NCBI GenBank assembly: GCA_965249185.1
Contig: CBDFLS010000002.1
Coordinates: 496,001 to 560,000 of the forward strand
Length of the DNA: 64,000 nt
Origin: CBDFLS01 sp965249185
GTDB lineage: Bacteria; Chloroflexota; Dehalococcoidia; Lucifugimonadales; Australimonadaceae
Direction: 5' to 3'
A program made the translations under genes and the position numbers. The notes beneath the pieces are model-generated. The model had not been told where the DNA came from, ran no database searches, and worked only from the letters and a program-made list of their open reading frames with translations. Below, piece after piece: positions 32,599 through 41,438 of this stretch. The first letter of the stretch is position 1. The number at the start of each line of letters is the position of its first letter.

Positions 32599-34158
32599 GT
32601 GCTCAACCTGCCGCTGTTCATCCTTGATGAGGAGGAGCTGAGCGCCGCCGCGGCTTCCGTCACCCTCACGCTCAGCGACTACACCCTGCCGGCGGCGTGG
32701 ACGGGGCTGCACCTGGTCATCATCGTCTCCGCGGCATCGGAAGACGCTGTAGCCGAGCGCAATCTGGAGTTGCGCTTCAACGGAGACTCCGCGGCTAACT
32801 ACCATGACCAGAACGCCAAGGGGTCGAGTTCGACTGCAACGTCTGCGCAAGCCAACGGCCAGACGGAAGCGACGGTCAGCACGATCCCTGGGAGTTCGGT
32901 GCACGCCAGCGCCATGGGAGGGCCATACCTACTCATTCCCGACTATGCCGACGCGACGCGCCACAAGGTGATGCTTGGCGTGGGCGGGGCCGCGGAGAAC
33001 TCCGTGTTTGCCGTTATGGGCCGGTGGGCCAGCACCGCCGCGATCACGAGCATCACCCTGCTCCCATCGACGGGCAACTTCCTGTCCGGCTCTCGTTTCA
33101 CCCTCGCCATCGTCGATGAGCGATACCGCATTCAGAAGGACGTGAAGACCGATGACTTGGAGACGTTCGATTTCCAGAACATCCCTGCGCTCGATGGCGA
33201 GTTGGTGGCCATCGGGCTGCTCCGGTCGGATAGGGCGAGTACTGTCGATGGCGCTCTGATCACATTGAACGGCGATACGACGACCTCTAACTATGCCCGG
33301 CAGCGGGTGGGTGGGACCGGTGGAAGCCTAAATGCTGCCGCGGGAGCGAACAGAGAGATATGTCCGAGCGGAGCAGCCGACAACGGGACAGCGAGCGTTT
33401 TTTCACCTATAGCCGTGTCCATCAGCCAGTACGCGAAGGGAGACAACGATCCGCACTACGTTGCCGTCTCGGGATTGCACGAATCATCTGTTCCAAACTC
33501 GGATGTGTATCTAGAGTGCGGCCGGCGGAACAACATTGAGGCCGTGACGCGCTTCGGCATTGTTCCCAACGTAGGCACCAACTACAAGTCGGGCTCGGCC
33601 ATGTGGCTCTATCACGTGCCGAAGACGAACGTGCGCCGGGTCGAGGCCACGGGCGACGTAGCCAGCTATACCTTCTCAGACTTACCTGCCGGCGAGGCGC
33701 TGCTTTGGAACATCTATGGGCGGACTGACGTTGTTGCCGCGGTCGAGGGGATCGATGTCGAGTTCAACGCGGATACCACGGCCGCGAACTACGACCGGCA
33801 GCGCCTCGAAGGCGACGGCGCCACCGCTGCTGCGGCTCAGTCAGCCGCCGAGCAAGAGCTTGGAGAGGTTCCCGCGGATAGCGCGACAGCCAATGTCTTC
33901 GGCGGGCACATAGGCATCGTTCCCGCCTTCTCCAAGACCGACCGGCACAAGCACAGCATCATCATCGGCGGTCCCTCCGACGACATGGCCGAGATTGTGT
34001 CACGCCGGTGGGAGAACACAGCGGCGATTACGTCGGTCAAGTTCACTCCGGCCACCGGGGCCAACTTCGTGGACGGCACGATCATCGAGGTCTGGGTCGT
34101 CCCAACGCTGGCATCTCAAACGGTGACGCGCAAGACCAAGACGGTGGACACGAGCTAA
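32599..34158 (+). CDS. Predicted tail fibre or tip protein with three repeated domains
   Basis: 519 residues from GTG 32599, 1 base after the preceding stop. Three domains of about 170 residues each contain the matching unit LRFNGDSAANYHDQNAKG, ITLNGDTTTSNYARQRVGG and VEFNADTTAANYDRQRLEG, and a closing strand pattern (ITSITLLPSTGNFLSGS; ITSVKFTPATGANFVDGT). The three-fold repeat suggests a trimer-like or elongated fibre. It is likely used in host recognition. Confidence 0.65.
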   Translation: MLNLPLFILDEEELSAAAASVTLTLSDYTLPAAWTGLHLVIIVSAASEDAVAERNLELRFNGDSAANYHDQNAKGSSSTATSAQANGQTEATVSTIPGSSVHASAMGGPYLLIPDYADATRHKVMLGVGGAAENSVFAVMGRWASTAAITSITLLPSTGNFLSGSRFTLAIVDERYRIQKDVKTDDLETFDFQNIPALDGELVAIGLLRSDRASTVDGALITLNGDTTTSNYARQRVGGTGGSLNAAAGANREICPSGAADNGTASVFSPIAVSISQYAKGDNDPHYVAVSGLHESSVPNSDVYLECGRRNNIEAVTRFGIVPNVGTNYKSGSAMWLYHVPKTNVRRVEATGDVASYTFSDLPAGEALLWNIYGRTDVVAAVEGIDVEFNADTTAANYDRQRLEGDGATAAAAQSAAEQELGEVPADSATANVFGGHIGIVPAFSKTDRHKHSIIIGGPSDDMAEIVSRRWENTAAITSVKFTPATGANFVDGTIIEVWVVPTLASQTVTRKTKTVDTS

Positions 34159-35315
34159 TGAGCTTCCACACTAGCCTCCGGGTGCTCATCTGGGATACCT
34201 ACAGCAAGGGCACCCTGCTGGACGAGCTCACCGGGCTGTTCAACGTGCTCCAGTTCAGCACCGGATTGCACGGCGGGTTCAAGAGATGCACGATCTCAGT
34301 GCCCAAGCCGCTCGACCAGATATGGCTGTACCTGGCCAGGGAGAATCTGGTGGGGCGTCACTTCGCCCACATCGAAGTGCTGGAGGAGCAGTACACGGTT
34401 TGGGAAGGTCGGCTCATGGACGTTGGATTCGAGATGAGCGCAGGGAATCTCTCGCTGGAGCTGGAGGCGGCCGGGTACTGGAACTCGCTGCGGGACCAAT
34501 ACTACGACGCCGCTGATGCGGGTAACACGGACTGGACCGCAAGCGGGCCCCACACCATAGACGACATCATCAAGGAGATGCTGAATGACGAGGGCCCGGA
34601 CATCAGTACAGACCAGACGAACATCGAAGACCCTGGCCTGGATGTGGTCGGCATCGTTCTCACCGACCGGGACTACCCCCAGAACATCATCGCCACAAAG
34701 CTGCCCATGACCAATTCGTCCAACGCGCAATTCTTTTTCGCCATCTGGGAGGACCGGCTGCCTTATCTGACCGAGAGGGTGACCACGACGCTCCATTGGG
34801 TCACGACACTCTCCGAGCTTACCGACCTCCGGCTCCACCAGGGCGCCTATGGCCTGCGGAATACCATCTTGCCGGTGAAGAACGCGGTGGAGGGTACGGA
34901 GGCGTCTGACGCCGACTCCCAGGCGCTCTACCCGAAAAGGGAACTCAAGGTGACGGTCCAGGAGGGTGTGCCGACGGCAGCCGAGAACCTGGAGCGTGGC
35001 CGGGCCTTGGCCGAGAAGAAGAACCCAGAGCAGTCCCAGCAGTTCAGCATCACCGGGAAGGTCTATGACACGCGAGCTGATGGGAGTGCGATTCCAAGAC
35101 CCAAATGGCGGGTGCGGGCAGGCCAGGTGCTACGCATCAACGACCTGGTCCCGGCGAGTATCACGGCGGCTTACCTGGACCGCCTGCGGACGTTCTACAT
35201 CCTGGAGACGCAGTATGACGCTGGCTCGGACCGGCTGGTCGTGACGCCGGACCGCTTCCGGCGGACCCTCACGAACATCCTCCCACGAGCCTCCCAGGTG
35301 GAGTTGGACAGGTAG
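34158..35315 (+). CDS. Tail protein (baseplate/tail-tip hub-like)
   Basis: 385 residues from ATG 34158 (TAATG overlap). It shows KRCTISVPKPLDQIWLYL near 43, VWEGRLMDVGFEMSAGNLSL near 82 and a C-terminal RVRAGQVLRINDLVP segment, the pattern of siphovirus tail-tip hub proteins. It is the last recognisable gene of the phage. Confidence 0.65.
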   Translation: MSFHTSLRVLIWDTYSKGTLLDELTGLFNVLQFSTGLHGGFKRCTISVPKPLDQIWLYLARENLVGRHFAHIEVLEEQYTVWEGRLMDVGFEMSAGNLSLELEAAGYWNSLRDQYYDAADAGNTDWTASGPHTIDDIIKEMLNDEGPDISTDQTNIEDPGLDVVGIVLTDRDYPQNIIATKLPMTNSSNAQFFFAIWEDRLPYLTERVTTTLHWVTTLSELTDLRLHQGAYGLRNTILPVKNAVEGTEASDADSQALYPKRELKVTVQEGVPTAAENLERGRALAEKKNPEQSQQFSITGKVYDTRADGSAIPRPKWRVRAGQVLRINDLVPASITAAYLDRLRTFYILETQYDAGSDRLVVTPDRFRRTLTNILPRASQVELDR

Positions 35316-35356
35316 GCGTGGGTTCGGGGTTCCCTCCTCCCGGACCTGCGTTTGGT

Positions 35357-35386
35357 GGAGGCCCCCCCTGCGATGGGGGGGCCTCC
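35357..35386 (+). terminator. GC-rich terminator after the phage late genes
   Basis: A perfect 11-bp stem GGAGGCCCCCC / GGGGGGCCTCC with loop CTGCGAT region lies 41 bases after the last tail gene stop. The run of T is weak (TTGC), so it may be Rho-assisted. The rest of 35316-35770 holds no gene, only the candidate right boundary and genome repeats. Confidence 0.6.
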
Positions 35387-35459
35387 TTGCATCCGAGGGG
35401 TCACCCGCCCGCAGGTTTCGGGTGGCTGGTCAGGCAACCCCGATCCGTGGTAAAAAGTC

Positions 35460-35490
35460 GTAGCTGGCGTTCTCGCAGTCGCCGTAGCTA
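35460..35490 (+). other. Candidate right prophage boundary (paired GTAGCT sites)
   Basis: GTAGCTG at 35460-35466 and GTAGCTA at 35484-35490 are 24 bases apart, mirroring the left pair at 3043 and 3067. They lie between the last tail gene and the first host gene. They may be recombinase-binding core sites of attR. The sequences between the pairs differ, so this is not a proven attachment duplication. Confidence 0.35.
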
Positions 35491-35577
35491 TAGGCAGGGT
35501 CGGGGCAGAGCCGTCAGGCGCGCCACGGAGTCTAATGCTCATGCTTTTGCGTTACTGAGTAGCTTTGAGAGTCGTGG

Positions 35578-35700
35578 TTCGACAGGCTCAGGGTGAGCGG
35601 TTTTGGAGTCCCGCTCGTGGTGGGCTGTTTTATTCTCCCGCTCGTGGTGAGGCACTCGAACCATGAGCGGGGAACAACGGTTGCGCGCTCCGGCGTGGGC
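35578..35700 (+). repeat. Dispersed genome repeats at the right prophage flank
   Basis: The run begins TTCGACAGGCTCAGGGTGAG at 35578 and continues with two copies of CCCGCTCGTGGTG and GAGGCACTCGAACCATGAGC. These match the left-flank family (2850-3028) and the copies at 39681 and 46507. TGAGGCACTCGAA (35648-35660) is shared with 2991-3003. Non-coding. Confidence 0.6.
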
Positions 35701-35770
35701 TTGACGCGCCAGGCAGGCAGAAACGTTGTGGGACCCCGCATGTGGGTCCAGGGCTCAGCCCTGGACCTGG

Positions 35771-36928
35771 CTAGACCGCCATCTCCTTCAGCAGCTTGCG
35801 GGCGATGACGATGCGCTGCACCTCGCTGCTGCCCTCGTAGATCTCCGTGACCCGCACATCGCGGAAGTAGCGCTCCACCGGGCTGTCGCGGAAGTAGCCG
35901 TAGCCCCCGTGGATCTGCAGGGCGCGGTCGCAGGCGAAGTGGCCCGCCTCCGAGGCGAACAGCTTTGCCATTGCCGACTCCTGGCCGTGGGGGAGGCCGG
36001 CGTCCTTGAGCTGAGCGGCGTGGCGGGTCAGCAGGCGGGCGGCGCTGAGCCGGGTGGCCATATCGGCCAGCATGAACTGGATCGCCTGGTGGTCGGCCAG
36101 CTTCTTACCGAAGGTCTGTCGCTGCTGGCTGTAGCGGACCGCGGCTTCCAGAGCGGCCTGGCCGATACCCACGGCCTGGGCCGCCACGGAGATGCGGCTG
36201 GAGTCCAGGACCGTCATGGCGATGCTGAACCCATCGCCCTCCTGGCCCAGACGGTCCTCCTCCGGCACCGGGCAGTCGGTGAAGACCAGCTCGGCGGTGG
36301 TGGAGCCTCGCATGCCCAGCTTGCCCTTCTGGGGGTTCACCTGGAGCCCCTGGGCGTCGCCCTGAACAATGAAGGCGCTGATGCCGTGGGCCCGCTGGGA
36401 GCGGTCCGTGGAGGCGAACACCAGCAGCGCGCCGGCCTCGGGGCCGTTGGTGATGAAGGTCTTGGTGCCGTTCAGCCGGTAGCCGTCGTTGGCGCGGGTG
36501 GCCAGGGTCTCCATGTCGGCGGCGGCGCTGCCGCTGCCGGGCTCGGTCAGGCAGAAGGCCGCCAGCCGCTTGCCCGAGGCCAGGTCCGGCAGGTAGCGCC
36601 CCTTCTGCTCCTCGGAGCCGAACGCCACGATGCACGCCGTGCCCAGCGAGAGGTGGGCCAGGTGGACCACGCTGGTGGCGGCGCAGCCCCGGGCGAGCTC
36701 CTCGGCGACCACGGCCATCTGCTGGTAGTTGCCACCCGCTCCGCCGTAGGCCTCGTCCACCGTCAGGCCCATGAGGCCGAGCGCGGCGATGCCCCGTATA
36801 TTCTCCCAGGGGAACTGCTCCGTCTCGTCCACTTGCCGGGCGCGGGGCGCCAGCTCCCGGTCCGCGAACTCCCGGGCCGTGGCCTTCAGCATCCGCTCCT
36901 CTTCCGTCAGCAGCAGGTCCATGGGCAT
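35771..36928 (-). CDS. Acyl-CoA dehydrogenase
   Basis: 385 residues, standard for the family. FAD/substrate motifs: FCLTEPGSGSAAADM near 125, KTFITNGPEAG near 155, QAIQFMLADMATRL near 265, and HGGYGYFRDSPVERYFRDVR near 338. The catalytic Glu lies in TEIYEGSSEVQR near 362. It oxidises an acyl-CoA to the enoyl-CoA, passing electrons to ETF; chain length is unknown. It is transcribed away from rsmI. Confidence 0.9.
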   Translation of the reverse strand: MPMDLLLTEEERMLKATAREFADRELAPRARQVDETEQFPWENIRGIAALGLMGLTVDEAYGGAGGNYQQMAVVAEELARGCAATSVVHLAHLSLGTACIVAFGSEEQKGRYLPDLASGKRLAAFCLTEPGSGSAAADMETLATRANDGYRLNGTKTFITNGPEAGALLVFASTDRSQRAHGISAFIVQGDAQGLQVNPQKGKLGMRGSTTAELVFTDCPVPEEDRLGQEGDGFSIAMTVLDSSRISVAAQAVGIGQAALEAAVRYSQQRQTFGKKLADHQAIQFMLADMATRLSAARLLTRHAAQLKDAGLPHGQESAMAKLFASEAGHFACDRALQIHGGYGYFRDSPVERYFRDVRVTEIYEGSSEVQRIVIARKLLKEMAV

Positions 36929-36957
36929 ACCTTGGTGTGGCGCTAGCCGGGCCGCCG

Positions 36958-36963
36958 TATAAT
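36958..36963 (+). promoter_or_regulatory. -10 box for rsmI
   Basis: A perfect TATAAT sits in the 51-base gap between the divergent acyl-CoA dehydrogenase and rsmI. A clear -35 is not visible. It overlaps an in-frame ATG at 36962, which argues for translation from the ATG at 36980. Confidence 0.45.
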
Positions 36964-36979
36964 GGCCGTACCGGCTGCA

Positions 36980-37810
36980 ATGGGCACATTATACGTGGTC
37001 GCCACGCCTATCGGGAATTTGGAGGATATCACCCTCCGGGCGCTGCGCATTCTGGGCTCGGTGGGCCTCATCGTGGCGGAGGATACCCGGACCACCCGCA
37101 AGCTGCTGACCCACCACGGGCTCCACGCGCCGCTGCTCAGCTACAACGAGCACAACACCGCGCAACGCGTCCCGCGCATTCTGCGGGTGCTGGAGACCGG
37201 CGACGTGGCCCTGGTCTCCGAGGCGGGGGTGCCCGGCGTGAGCGATCCGGGCCAGGCGCTGGTCAGCGCCGCGGCGGAGCGGGGGGTGCCGGTGGTCCCG
37301 ATTCCGGGGCCGTCGGCCGTGACCTCGGCCCTGGCGGCCGCCGGCCTGCCCGCCGACGCCTTCCTCTTCGTGGGTTTCCTGCCGCGCGCCAAGTCGCAGC
37401 GGGTGGCCCTGCTGCGCTCCCTGGCCGGTGAGCGGCGGACGATGGTGGTCTTCGAGACGCCCTACCGGCTGCGGGCGGCGCTCCGCGACCTGCTGGCCGC
37501 CTTGGGCGATCGCCCGCTAGCGGTCTGCCGGGAGATGACGAAGCTCCACGAGGAGGTGTTCCGGGGCTCCGTGGCCGGGGCCATCGAGCGGTTCGACGAG
37601 CCGAGGGGCGAGTTCGTGCTGGTGGTGGCGGGCGCTCAGGCCCCGCCGTCCGGCGTGGAGGTGAATATTGAAGCGGTGCGCCGGGAGCTGGCCGCGCTGA
37701 AGGCCCAGGGACGCTCTGGGCGCGACGCCGTCGCGGAGGTGGCGGCGGTCCACCCCATCTCGCGCCGAGAGGCCTACCGGCTCTGGCTGGAGCTGGCGCC
37801 CGAGGCATGA
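36980..37810 (+). CDS. rsmI: 16S rRNA (cytidine-1402-2'-O)-methyltransferase RsmI
   Basis: 276 residues from ATG 36980. It starts GTLYVVATPIGNLEDITLRA, the family hallmark, then VAEDTRTTRKLLTHHG, SEAGVPGVSDPG near 84 and PGPSAVTSALAAAGLP near 108. The C-terminal ISRREAYRLWLEL is also conserved. It methylates C1402 in the decoding centre with SAM. The upstream ATG at 36962 overlaps a TATAAT box and is less likely. The stop overlaps the next ATG. Confidence 0.95.
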   Translation: MGTLYVVATPIGNLEDITLRALRILGSVGLIVAEDTRTTRKLLTHHGLHAPLLSYNEHNTAQRVPRILRVLETGDVALVSEAGVPGVSDPGQALVSAAAERGVPVVPIPGPSAVTSALAAAGLPADAFLFVGFLPRAKSQRVALLRSLAGERRTMVVFETPYRLRAALRDLLAALGDRPLAVCREMTKLHEEVFRGSVAGAIERFDEPRGEFVLVVAGAQAPPSGVEVNIEAVRRELAALKAQGRSGRDAVAEVAAVHPISRREAYRLWLELAPEA

Positions 37811-38736
37811 TGAAAAGAAGGTATGGATTGGCCCTGGCGCTGCTCGTCGCCGGCGCCTGTGGCGGACCGAGCATTACCCAGACCCCCGCTGATCAGGCGG
37901 CCCAGGTTGGAGTCACGCCCACCGCAGGCGCTTCAACAGTCGCTGCGGCCACCAACACGCCGTCACCTGCCCCAACGGCATCGGCCGTGAATGAGTTACC
38001 CGCTGCGCCGTCCACTCCTACTCCTACGCCTGTATCCACTCCAACTCCTACTCTCGCACCTACCCCAACGCCCACGCCCCATCCAACCAGCTCACCTACT
38101 TCGGAGCATGACGACCTCAATTCCCGAGTTCAACGCTCGGAGCCGCCGAGCGGTCTGTTCCTTCCCTTCAAGATAGAGGACGTTGGAGGCGGCAACGAGT
38201 TCATAAGCCCCTTCGGGATCATCAGGCACTCCCGCGACGCTGGCCATGGTCATGGTGGCATCGATGTGCCGCTCAAGGAAGCCGCCTCCATCTATGCGGT
38301 CGCTGACGGCACCATCTTGTCCGCTGAGGAATCCAGCGATGGAGCGGGGGGCTCCGATGTGAAGCTGCTGATCTCGGGCTCAGGCGGTGAGGGCTGGGGA
38401 TTCCTCTACGAGCATGTGGTGCTGGAGCCGGGGCTGGCCGAGGGAAGTGTGGTCGCCAGAGGCCAGCTCATCGCCAGGAACGGTCTCACCACGGAACGCA
38501 GGAACAGCCACCTTCAGCTCACTTACATGTTCAATGGTTACATGTTCTACCGCGATCAACGGTGTTGGGTGGACCACCTCGACCCCGCTTCCAAGGAGGC
38601 GCTTCTCAGCTATTTCGACTCCTTGAAGACGACGCAGGCGTTCATAGCCCAGTGGGAGGGCGCCAGTGAAGAGGGGATGAGTGCCCTTAACCCACATTTC
38701 CCAGATCAGCCGCGTGGGTGCGTCGTAATCCGGTAA
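37807..38736 (+). CDS. M23-like lipoprotein with degenerate metal site
   Basis: 309 residues. An N-terminal signal (residues 1-18, LALALLVAGAC) places a lipobox Cys at about 18, followed by a Thr/Pro linker (TPTPTPVSTPTPTLAPTPTP) typical of extracytoplasmic tethers. The C-terminal domain resembles peptidase M23: GHGGIDVP supplies the HxxxD pair, but the later HxH is HLQ, so one zinc ligand is Gln. It is probably a non-catalytic cell-wall-binding or regulatory protein. Coupled to rsmI by overlap. Confidence 0.6.
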   Translation: MMKRRYGLALALLVAGACGGPSITQTPADQAAQVGVTPTAGASTVAAATNTPSPAPTASAVNELPAAPSTPTPTPVSTPTPTLAPTPTPTPHPTSSPTSEHDDLNSRVQRSEPPSGLFLPFKIEDVGGGNEFISPFGIIRHSRDAGHGHGGIDVPLKEAASIYAVADGTILSAEESSDGAGGSDVKLLISGSGGEGWGFLYEHVVLEPGLAEGSVVARGQLIARNGLTTERRNSHLQLTYMFNGYMFYRDQRCWVDHLDPASKEALLSYFDSLKTTQAFIAQWEGASEEGMSALNPHFPDQPRGCVVIR

Positions 38737-38847
38737 GAGTGCTGCCTATTTGAGCCGCCTACCTGGGCATTATGGGCAGTGTGGGTGCTAGACTGGCCGA
38801 GCTAGCGGGTCTAGTTCTGGATACCGCAATCTCGCTGGAGGCACCCA

Positions 38848-40203
38848 ATGGGTGAAAGCTCCGACACCCCTTTGAAGCTCCAATTCGACCGCAGAGTCCG
38901 CCTGGATTTTCGTGGCGCTACCATCACCTCGGACGCCGGACTCCTGGCATGCCGCGAGCTTGATGCCGCTCTGGGGCTCACAGAGACAGCCAACGATTAT
39001 ATCCATGAAAGCCGCACCGGCCGCAATGTGCAACACCCGCTGTTGCCCTTGCTCAGACAATCGGTGTATAGCCGTCTCGCTGGCTACGAGGACACCAACG
39101 ACGCTGAACGGCTTGCCCAAGACCCGGCTATGCGTGTCATCGTCGGGTGGCAAGGTACTGATAAGCAGGCAGCCAGCACCAATACTATGAGCCGATTTGA
39201 GACTGAGGTGTTAACCGAAGAGGAAAACCTGGATGGGCTTGCGCGCCTGAATGTTCAGTGGGTGGACAGGGCCATGGCCCAGACATCTCACCAGCGAGTT
39301 ATCCTAGACATGGACAGCTCTGAAAGCCCGGTGCATGGGCAGCAAGAGGGAGTCGCCTACAACGGCCACTTCGAGTCCGTATGTTATCACCCGCTCTTCC
39401 TGTTCAACCATTTCGGAGATTGCGAAGGTGCAATGCTTCGCCCGGGCAACGTCCACAGCGCTGAGCGGTGGCGGGAGGTTCTGGAGCCAGTCGTGAAGCG
39501 ATACCAGGAGAAAGGAGTCCGGCTGCTGTTCCGGGCCGATGCTGCCTTTGCCAAGCCCGAGGTGTACGAGTACCTGGAGTCAAGGGACACTGGCTACGCT
39601 ATGCGGCTTCCGGCCAACGAGGTATTACAAGGAAACATCCGGCACCTGCTGAAGCGGCCCGTGGGCAGGCCGCCTAAAGCCTGCCCTGAGCCTGTCGAAG
39701 GGAAGCCCGTAGTCCGGTATCACGACTTCGTTTACCAGGCCCAGAGCTGGGACATTCCCCGGCGTGTGGTCGCCAAGGTGGAGTGGCGCCAGGGTGAGCT
39801 ATTCCCGAGGGTCGGGTTCGTCGTCACCAACCTCAACCTACCGCCGGCAGACGTAACCCACTTCTACAACGGGCGGGGCACGGCCGAGCAGTGGATCAAG
39901 GAAGGTAAATACGCCCTGAACTGGACGCGGCTCTCGTGTCACAGGTTCGTTGCTAACCAGGTGAGGCTGTGGCTGTTTGTGCTGGCCTACAACCTGGGCA
40001 ACTTCATGAGAAGGCTGACTTTGCCAGAGTCAGTGAAACACTGGTCACTGCGAAGCGTGCAGACCAAGCTCATCAAGATGGGTGGACGTCTGGTGCGGCA
40101 TGCCAGGAGGTTGGTGTTTCAGCTTGCTGAGGTGGCAGTGTCCCGGGAGGTATTCCGGCAAGTGTTGGAGCGTATCGCCGGGCTCCATCCAGCACCAGGG
40201 TAG
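38848..40203 (+). mobile_element. IS1380-type transposase
   Basis: 451 residues, full length. The start LDFRGATITSDAGLLACREL and the DDE residues in VILDMDSSESPVHG (near 154), LLFRADAAFAKPEVYEYL (near 231) and GTAEQWIKEGKYALNW (near 346) identify the IS1380 (DDE_Tnp_1) family. At about residues 277-285 an extra CPEPVEG is encoded by a genome repeat (39681-39702). I could not define terminal inverted repeats with confidence in 38737-38847 or 40204-40400. Confidence 0.85.
39681..39702 (+). repeat. Genome repeat carried in frame inside the transposase
   Basis: CTGCCCTGAGCCTGTCGAAG (39681-39700) is the reverse complement of the dispersed CTTCGACAGGCTCAGGG element seen at 35578 and 3010. It keeps the reading frame and adds CPEPVEG to a surface-type linker (RPPKACPEPVEGKP). 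Confidence 0.7.
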
Positions 40204-40580
40204 CGATTATCCTTGAGGTCATCAGAGGTGAAGAGAGGCAACCAAGGGCGAGGTGCGCGCCCGGAGGAGTTTGAAGGGAGTGCAAACGTGGTGAAAGCCA
40301 CCTCCGCTGCCTGGGGCCGCTAACTCACCACGCCGAGAGATGGTTTTGTGCGCTTGATTGGATGGTTGACGGCATCCGTGACTGATACTACGATGGCTCT
40401 CGTCGAGGATGGTGCGTTGCTTGGACCCAGGCAGCTTGATATGGGTAATTCCGGCTTAAAGCGCTGCTCGACATCGAACGGTTCCCCGAGGGCCCGCAGC
40501 TCTGCTACCCACTCGGGCTCGATGTGAGGGTGCTGGGATAAGACTGGATCGGGTTTTGTGGGGATAGGCGGTGGGCCTGG
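40204..40580. other. Gene-poor stretch after the transposase
   Basis: No intact gene. The first 100 or so bases probably contain the right end of the insertion sequence. On the minus strand near 40440-40555 an open stretch without a start reads LSQHPHIEPEWVAELRAL and GEPFDVEQRFKPELP, which has the look of protein-coding sequence and may be a remnant cut by the insertion. Its family is not recognised. Confidence 0.4.
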
Positions 40581-41438
40581 CTAGTCGGTGGGGCGCTTCC
40601 AGCCGTACTGGGACTCCTGCTCGGTGATCTCCTTGAGCCCCAGCAGGTTGCCCACCTCGCCTCGGACCAGCGGCACCTCCACGTTGCCGGTGTCCCGAAG
40701 CTCCTCCATGGCCGCTTTCAGCGCTGGGTAGAGCACGCCCAGGGTGTCGCCGGTGATGATGAGCTTGAACCCCAGGTGCTCCACATCCTTCACGCTCGAG
40801 TGGGAGGGGATGGCCGCGAACATGAGCGGCATATCGCTCAGCTCGCGGGCGTAGACCTCCACGTCCTCCTTCTTGATCACGCCGTCCACCAGGATCATGT
40901 CCGCGCCCACCTCCCGGTAGGCACGGGCGCGGCGGGCCGCCTCCTCCCACCCGCTGACCGAGAGGGCGTCGGTGCGCGCGATGATAATGAAGTCCTTGTT
41001 GGTGCGGGCGTCCAAAGCGGCCCGGATCTTCTGGGCGTGCTCCTCCATGGGCACCAGCTCCTTGCCGGCGAAGAGGATGTCGCGCTTGGGGAAGACCTGG
41101 TCCTCCAGGTGAATGGCGGCCACGCCGGCCCGCTCGTACTCCCGCACGCTCCGCATGGTGTTGATCGGGTTGCCGTACCCGGTGTCGCAGTCGGCGATAA
41201 CCGGCACGTCCACGGCTCGGGTGATGTACTCGGCCGCGTTGACCATCTCCGTCTGCGTGATGAGCCCCACGTCGGGGTAGCCCCGCTCGGCTGCCACGCC
41301 GAAGCCGGTCATGTAGACGGCAGGGAAGCCCGCTGCCTCGGCGATCTTGGCGTGGAGGGCGTTGAACACGAAGGGGGCCACCACCGGCTTCCCCGCCTCA
41401 AACATCCTCCGCAGCCGGGTGGTCGGTCTCTCAGCCAT
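40581..41438 (-). CDS. Isocitrate lyase/PEP mutase superfamily enzyme with altered active-site loop
   Basis: 285 residues. The fold is clear: PFVFNALHAKIAEAAGFPAV, YMTGFGVAAERGYPD, metal-binding ADCDTGYGNP near 81, IHLEDQVFPKR near 110, IIARTDAL near 151 and ADMILVDG near 179. The lyase loop, normally KRCGH, reads KRDILF here, so the catalytic Cys is missing. This points away from isocitrate or methylisocitrate lyase, toward an oxaloacetate decarboxylase-like or hydrolase-like activity. The substrate is open. Confidence 0.8.
   Translation of the reverse strand: MAERPTTRLRRMFEAGKPVVAPFVFNALHAKIAEAAGFPAVYMTGFGVAAERGYPDVGLITQTEMVNAAEYITRAVDVPVIADCDTGYGNPINTMRSVREYERAGVAAIHLEDQVFPKRDILFAGKELVPMEEHAQKIRAALDARTNKDFIIIARTDALSVSGWEEAARRARAYREVGADMILVDGVIKKEDVEVYARELSDMPLMFAAIPSHSSVKDVEHLGFKLIITGDTLGVLYPALKAAMEELRDTGNVEVPLVRGEVGNLLGLKEITEQESQYGWKRPTD

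Noticed and set aside
2991..35660. 13-bp direct repeat TGAGGCACTCGAA at 2991-3003 and 35648-35660 as the attachment core
   Set aside because: It lies inside a dispersed genome repeat family present elsewhere, so sharing it does not mark integration; the GTAGCT pairs fit the gene boundaries better.
37807..38736. M23-like protein as the missing phage endolysin
   Set aside because: It lies beyond the last phage gene and two host genes, has a lipobox and stalk, is coupled to rsmI, and lacks a zinc ligand.
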